A stretch of 19,791 nt of DNA, from positions 1 through 19,791 of the forward strand of contig CAUZSN010000048.1 in assembly GCA_963582345.1 (NCBI GenBank). Reading direction: 5' to 3'. Made by a program: the position numbers and the translations under genes. Numbering within the stretch: position 1 is the stretch's first letter; every line of letters starts with the position of its first letter. Positions 16,883 to 19,791 of this stretch are shown here, piece after piece. Below the pieces are notes generated by a model that was not told the origin of the DNA, made no database searches, and worked only from the letters and a program-made list of their open reading frames with translations. The DNA is from CAUZSN01 sp963582345 (GTDB lineage: Bacteria; Planctomycetota; Planctomycetia; Planctomycetales; Planctomycetaceae).

Positions 16883-17611
16883 CTACTGTTTTACCGTGAG
16901 TTTGACGCCGCAGTAGATTACAGCAACTCCGAATGTGAGCGATTTGTGCCAGATGTCACTCAATCCGCACTCGCGCATCGTTTCAGATAGCACCTCACCC
17001 TGAGAAAATTCGGAGACCGACTGCGGCAAGTAATTGTACGCAGACTCCTGATTACAAGACACAAACTGACCGATTCGCGGCAGTATATTTCGGAAGTACC
17101 ACCGATATAGTAGACCCAAAATGGGATTGTTCGGCATCGAGAACTCCAATACGACCACCCGGCCTCCCGGCTGACAAACGCGAGTCATTTCCTGTAAGCC
17201 CAACGTGGTGTTGGTCACGTTGCGCAATCCAAACGCGGCCGAGACGATTTGAAACTGATTGTGGGCGAATGGCAGGCGCTGGGTATCAGCTTCTAAGAAC
17301 GTTAGTGACGTGACGCCGCCATTATGTTTAGCCGCCTTGCGGTTGGCCAATTCGAGCATCTCGTGAGTAAAATCGGTTCCGACGACCGGAACCCGGCCGC
17401 TAGATTTTTTCCAATAGGCAATGGCCAAATCGCCGGTTCCCGTACACACATCGAGAATCGGAGCTTCGCCGTTGGGAGGCACCAGCTGCACGGTCCGCCA
17501 CCGCCAATACAAATCGGTACCGGCCGAAAGCATGTGATTTAGAAAATCATAATGCAGCGAAACTTGGCCAAACATCCGGCGGATTCGCGCTTCCGATTTA
17601 TCGACATTCAT
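16883..17611 (-). CDS. ubiE: Demethylmenaquinone/ubiquinone methyltransferase UbiE (MenG)
   Basis: The 242-residue class I SAM-dependent C-methyltransferase has the family N-terminus MFGQVSLHYDFLNHMLSAG, SAM motif I LDVCTGTGD (53-61), GTDFTHEMLELA, AFGLRNV, and the signature EFSMP...YRWYFRNILPRIG followed by NYLPQSVSEFSQGE. It adds the ring methyl in the last step of menaquinone (or the matching step of ubiquinone) synthesis. Planctomycetes are known for menaquinones, so MenG activity is the likelier one. It acts at the inner face of the membrane. No clear Shine-Dalgarno is visible before ATG 17611; ubiD ends 31 nt upstream, so the two are probably one transcript. Confidence 0.96.
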   Translation of the reverse strand: MNVDKSEARIRRMFGQVSLHYDFLNHMLSAGTDLYWRWRTVQLVPPNGEAPILDVCTGTGDLAIAYWKKSSGRVPVVGTDFTHEMLELANRKAAKHNGGVTSLTFLEADTQRLPFAHNQFQIVSAAFGLRNVTNTTLGLQEMTRVCQPGGRVVVLEFSMPNNPILGLLYRWYFRNILPRIGQFVSCNQESAYNYLPQSVSEFSQGEVLSETMRECGLSDIWHKSLTFGVAVIYCGVKLTVKQ

Positions 17612-17642
17612 GATGACGGATCAATCGATTAAAGTTCTTTGG

Positions 17643-19115
17643 TCACAAAACTAAATTTTCCCCGAATCCATAGTCGCTCCATCTTCGACTAACCAGTTCC
17701 TTGATTTCGGTCGTCATTAGCACTTCGTCCGGCCAAGCACGCGGGTGTCCTTCTTCCGGCAGTTTGCGTGTCGCATCGATTCCCATTTTTTGTCCCATCC
17801 CGCGAGTTGGCGCGGCGTGATCTAGCATGTGCGTTGGTCCTTCACAAAAGACTGTATCGCGTCCGGGATGAACATTCGCGCCGACGTGAAACCAGACCTG
17901 CTCTTCATCCTGCACAAGGACATCTTGATCGACAACCACGATTATCTTCGTCGCGAATAACCAATCTAGCCCCCACAGAGCATGCATCACCTTACGAGAC
18001 TGTCCGGAGTACGATTTCTTGAAACTCGCAAACAGCAGATGGCGAAATGCTCCGGACCGAGGCATGTGATAATCGATGATCTCTGGAACAAACAGTTTGA
18101 CGATTGGTAGAAAAAGACGTTCACTCGCCTTATGCATCCAGTAGTCTTCCATCGGTGGTCGGCCGTAAATCATCGCAGGGAAAATCGGATTGGAACGATG
18201 CGTAACCGCAGTTACGTTGATCGCCGGCAGTTGCTCGGTCGGTCCATAAAACCCGATCGGCGAACCGATGATACCCGCCGAAATCAACGGAGCAGATGTG
18301 TCAATATACCCCTCAATCACAATTTCTGCTTCAGCAGGAACTTCCAGGTCATGGCTGCGGCATTTTACCAGCTCCACATTTTTTTCTCGCAAACAACCAG
18401 CAAGCAGACAGTCATCAGTGTTGGCCGGCCATGGAGCGCTGGCTACGAAGTTCAATAACGGATCACCCCCCAACGCAATGGCGATCGGCATTTGTTGCTG
18501 TTGCGTACGATATTCGTCGAAGTTCGACCATGCTTCGTCCTGGACGCTCCAGTGGACCGCCAGTGAGCCACGTCCCATGACTTGCAACGGGTACAGACCG
18601 ACGTTGCGAATTCGGCTTGTCGGATGTTGGGTGTAGAGTTGCCCAAGAGTAATTGACGGTCCAGGCTCGTCCGGCCAGCAACGCGGTATCGGCAACTCAT
18701 TTAGATCCACGTCGGTTCCGATTTTGACGACCTGCTGACAAATGGCCGTCGTGACTGTCTTCGGAGGCAGTTTGGAAAGTTGTGCAAACCGCGGAACCAA
18801 GTTCAATGCTTCCAGCCAATTCTCGGGAACGTCGGGTTTGATCATCGCCAGAATTCGGCCTGCCGCTTCGTCGAACGACCGTGCCCGAAGGGCCTTGATC
18901 ATGCGCTGTTCGCTGCCCAACAGGTTAGTGACGATCGGAATCGAACTCCCTTTGACGTTTTCGAAAACCATTGCAGGGCCACCGTCGGGCAATTTACAGA
19001 TTCGATCGGTGATCTCAGCAATCTCCAAATCGCGATCAACGGATACCGCGATACGAACCAAATCGCCATCGTCCTGCAATTCGGACAGGAATCCGGAAAG
19101 GTCATCGTAGGCCAT
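17643..19115 (-). CDS. ubiD: UbiD-family decarboxylase with altered active site
   Basis: The 490-residue protein has full UbiD length and clear family segments: SIPIVTNLLGSEQRM, the RNVGLYPLQ region (170-178), IAIALGGDP, DLEVPAEAEIVIEGYID (256-272), TAVTHRSNPIFPA, GRPPMEDYW, KVMHALWG, and the late KMGIDATRK segment. Family members use prenyl-FMN to decarboxylate aromatic or unsaturated acids, here presumably in quinone synthesis with the adjacent ubiE and ubiX. By-eye alignment with Fdc1/UbiD shows the catalytic Arg as P176, the PEGPxGE/D motif as SAGIIGS (279-285), so both acidic residues are A280 and S285, and the metal-ligand Glu as D235; N171 is kept. It could be a divergent subfamily with other chemistry or a non-catalytic paralog. 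It starts at ATG 19115, with no Shine-Dalgarno; an extended -10 lies 54 nt upstream. Confidence 0.94.
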   Translation of the reverse strand: MAYDDLSGFLSELQDDGDLVRIAVSVDRDLEIAEITDRICKLPDGGPAMVFENVKGSSIPIVTNLLGSEQRMIKALRARSFDEAAGRILAMIKPDVPENWLEALNLVPRFAQLSKLPPKTVTTAICQQVVKIGTDVDLNELPIPRCWPDEPGPSITLGQLYTQHPTSRIRNVGLYPLQVMGRGSLAVHWSVQDEAWSNFDEYRTQQQQMPIAIALGGDPLLNFVASAPWPANTDDCLLAGCLREKNVELVKCRSHDLEVPAEAEIVIEGYIDTSAPLISAGIIGSPIGFYGPTEQLPAINVTAVTHRSNPIFPAMIYGRPPMEDYWMHKASERLFLPIVKLFVPEIIDYHMPRSGAFRHLLFASFKKSYSGQSRKVMHALWGLDWLFATKIIVVVDQDVLVQDEEQVWFHVGANVHPGRDTVFCEGPTHMLDHAAPTRGMGQKMGIDATRKLPEEGHPRAWPDEVLMTTEIKELVSRRWSDYGFGENLVL

Positions 19116-19168
19116 GACGAGAAATCGGACATTGAGCGTTCTGTCAAGCGTGCAATTCAGAGTAGAAG

Positions 19169-19177
19169 ATTATAACA
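19169..19177 (-). promoter_or_regulatory. Extended -10 promoter of the ubiD-ubiE-ubiX cluster
   Basis: The minus strand reads TGTTATAAT, a perfect TGnTATAAT extended -10. No good -35 sits 17 nt upstream, which is tolerated with an extended -10. The inferred start near 19162 leaves a leader of about 47 nt before ubiD. Confidence 0.5.
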
Positions 19178-19190
19178 CGTCAAGAGCGCA

Positions 19191-19274
19191 TTAACTGGGG
19201 CAGTTAGGATTTTTGTAAGATCCATTGCCAACGCAGATTTGGCAGGGATCGTAGCACTTGCAACGATGGCAGCA
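19191..19274 (-). other. Out-of-frame Cys-rich coding remnant (no start codon)
   Basis: Directly past, and out of frame with, the stop of the coiled-coil gene, the minus strand stays open for 27 codons and reads CCHRCKCYDPCQICVGNG, then SYKNPNCPS and TAA: seven Cys with CxxC and CxC spacing and a 'CxxGxG' end, as in zinc-binding loops. There is no ATG, GTG or TTG and an in-frame TGA lies just upstream. It may be a remnant, a chance run, or the tail of the upstream gene after a frameshift. Confidence 0.35.
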
Positions 19275-19276
19275 AT

Positions 19277-19552
19277 TTACCGCTCTTCAAGCTGCTCGCG
19301 AAATTCGTCGCGTTCCTTGCGGGTCACGTCCAGATCGAACATCAAGTATTTAATGTCTAAGCGGAGTTGGGACAAAGCTTCTTGAACCAACGCCAACATA
19401 CGCCGCCGCCTGCGAGCCGATTCGACGACTTGGGTGTGCAATGCTTCCAGTTCTGTCTGAAAATCTTCCGGCAACATTGCAATCCGCTTTGCGAGTTCGA
19501 TCATTTCTCGCGGCAATTCACTCCCATCACCGTGTGGAAATCTCGATTGCAT
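19277..19552 (-). CDS. Small coiled-coil protein conserved in planctomycetes
   Basis: The 91-residue, highly charged protein is almost wholly helical: an N-terminal RFPHGDGSELPREM lead, a helix from about 15 to 46, an arginine cluster (RRRRR, about 49-53), then a second helix with QLRLDIKYLMFDLDVTRKER ending in EQLEER. I recall similar small proteins in planctomycete genomes, annotated without firm function. There is no signal peptide or membrane segment; the basic cluster could bind nucleic acid, which is inference. GGAGGA (19563-19558) sits 5 nt before ATG 19552 but overlaps ATG 19558, so I use the second ATG (the first would add two residues). It is followed by ubiD on the same strand 161 nt on, with a separate promoter candidate between. 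Confidence 0.85.
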   Translation of the reverse strand: MQSRFPHGDGSELPREMIELAKRIAMLPEDFQTELEALHTQVVESARRRRRMLALVQEALSQLRLDIKYLMFDLDVTRKERDEFREQLEER

Positions 19553-19791
19553 ATTCATCCTCCGGTGTTAGCGCTCCCGTTGGTTCGACAGCGACGATAA
19601 CAACAGATTCTGTGCCGAAAAACGTTTATTCTCAAGATTTATTTATGTAAGCTTCTGTCCCATATTGGCTTACAGCTCATGCTCTAGATTTAACGAGCGG
19701 CCGAACTGTGTTGACGCACTGCAACAGTTTGTCTTGGCGAGAACCGAAAACTCCTATACCATCCCCAACTTACAGTGGCGTACCCGGCTGG
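19553..19791. other. Right-edge DNA upstream of the coiled-coil gene
   Basis: Apart from the Shine-Dalgarno at 19558-19563, this should hold the minus-strand promoter of the coiled-coil gene. The plus frames carry stops; I see no edge gene and no convincing -35/-10 pair. Confidence 0.4.

Noticed and set aside
19178..19183. TTGACG as a -35 for the ubiD promoter
   Set aside because: It lies only 3 nt from the TATAAT, far too close to act as the -35; I kept only the extended -10.
1..19791. CRISPR arrays, insertion sequences, integrases, toxin-antitoxin or known defence genes
   Set aside because: Looked for regularly spaced repeats, terminal inverted repeats and catalytic motifs; none found. 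The only direct repeat lies inside the SH3-like gene.

Overview
The window looks like a stretch of planctomycete chromosome, probably Pirellulales-like. This rests on family recognition from memory: two giant exported proteins of a kind common in that phylum, a small SH3-like protein with LARxQG repeats, a 91-residue coiled-coil protein ending in a conserved 'IKYLMFDL' helix, and many starts with no Shine-Dalgarno. G+C is around half. No insertion sequence, phage gene, CRISPR array or rRNA is visible.

Left part (1-2850). A tRNA-Val(CAC) on the minus strand is followed by a clean intrinsic terminator. Next comes a cold-shock-domain gene broken (or recoded) by a +1 frameshift exactly at a perfect anti-Shine-Dalgarno complement. 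Beside it on the other strand is a decayed isocitrate dehydrogenase gene with a large internal deletion and at least two frameshifts. Then come intact rpsT (ribosomal protein S20) and, convergent to it, a DUF502 membrane protein.

Middle part (2850-15262, plus strand). A Rieske [2Fe-2S] domain fused to a PSP1 (RicT/YaaT-type) domain is followed by about 735 bp with no supportable gene, then an inositol-monophosphatase-family gene. Two giant genes follow (1163 and 2115 residues), overlapping by ATGA; the first start also overlaps the stop of an 8-codon leader ORF. They encode three copies of one layout: signal peptide, beta-rich ectodomain, three C-terminal membrane helices. The second protein appears to be two such units fused, with an internal signal-peptide-like segment retained.

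Right part (15353-19552, minus strand). In transcription order: a 91-residue coiled-coil protein, then ubiD, ubiE/menG and ubiX, which fit late quinone (menaquinone) synthesis, then the repeat-bearing SH3-like protein. UbiX would make the prenylated flavin used by UbiD, and UbiE would methylate the ring. By eye, this UbiD lacks most of the known UbiD active-site residues, so its activity is open to question.

Most worth a second look: the three-module giant protein pair, the Rieske-PSP1 fusion, the altered UbiD active site, and the two damaged genes at the left.
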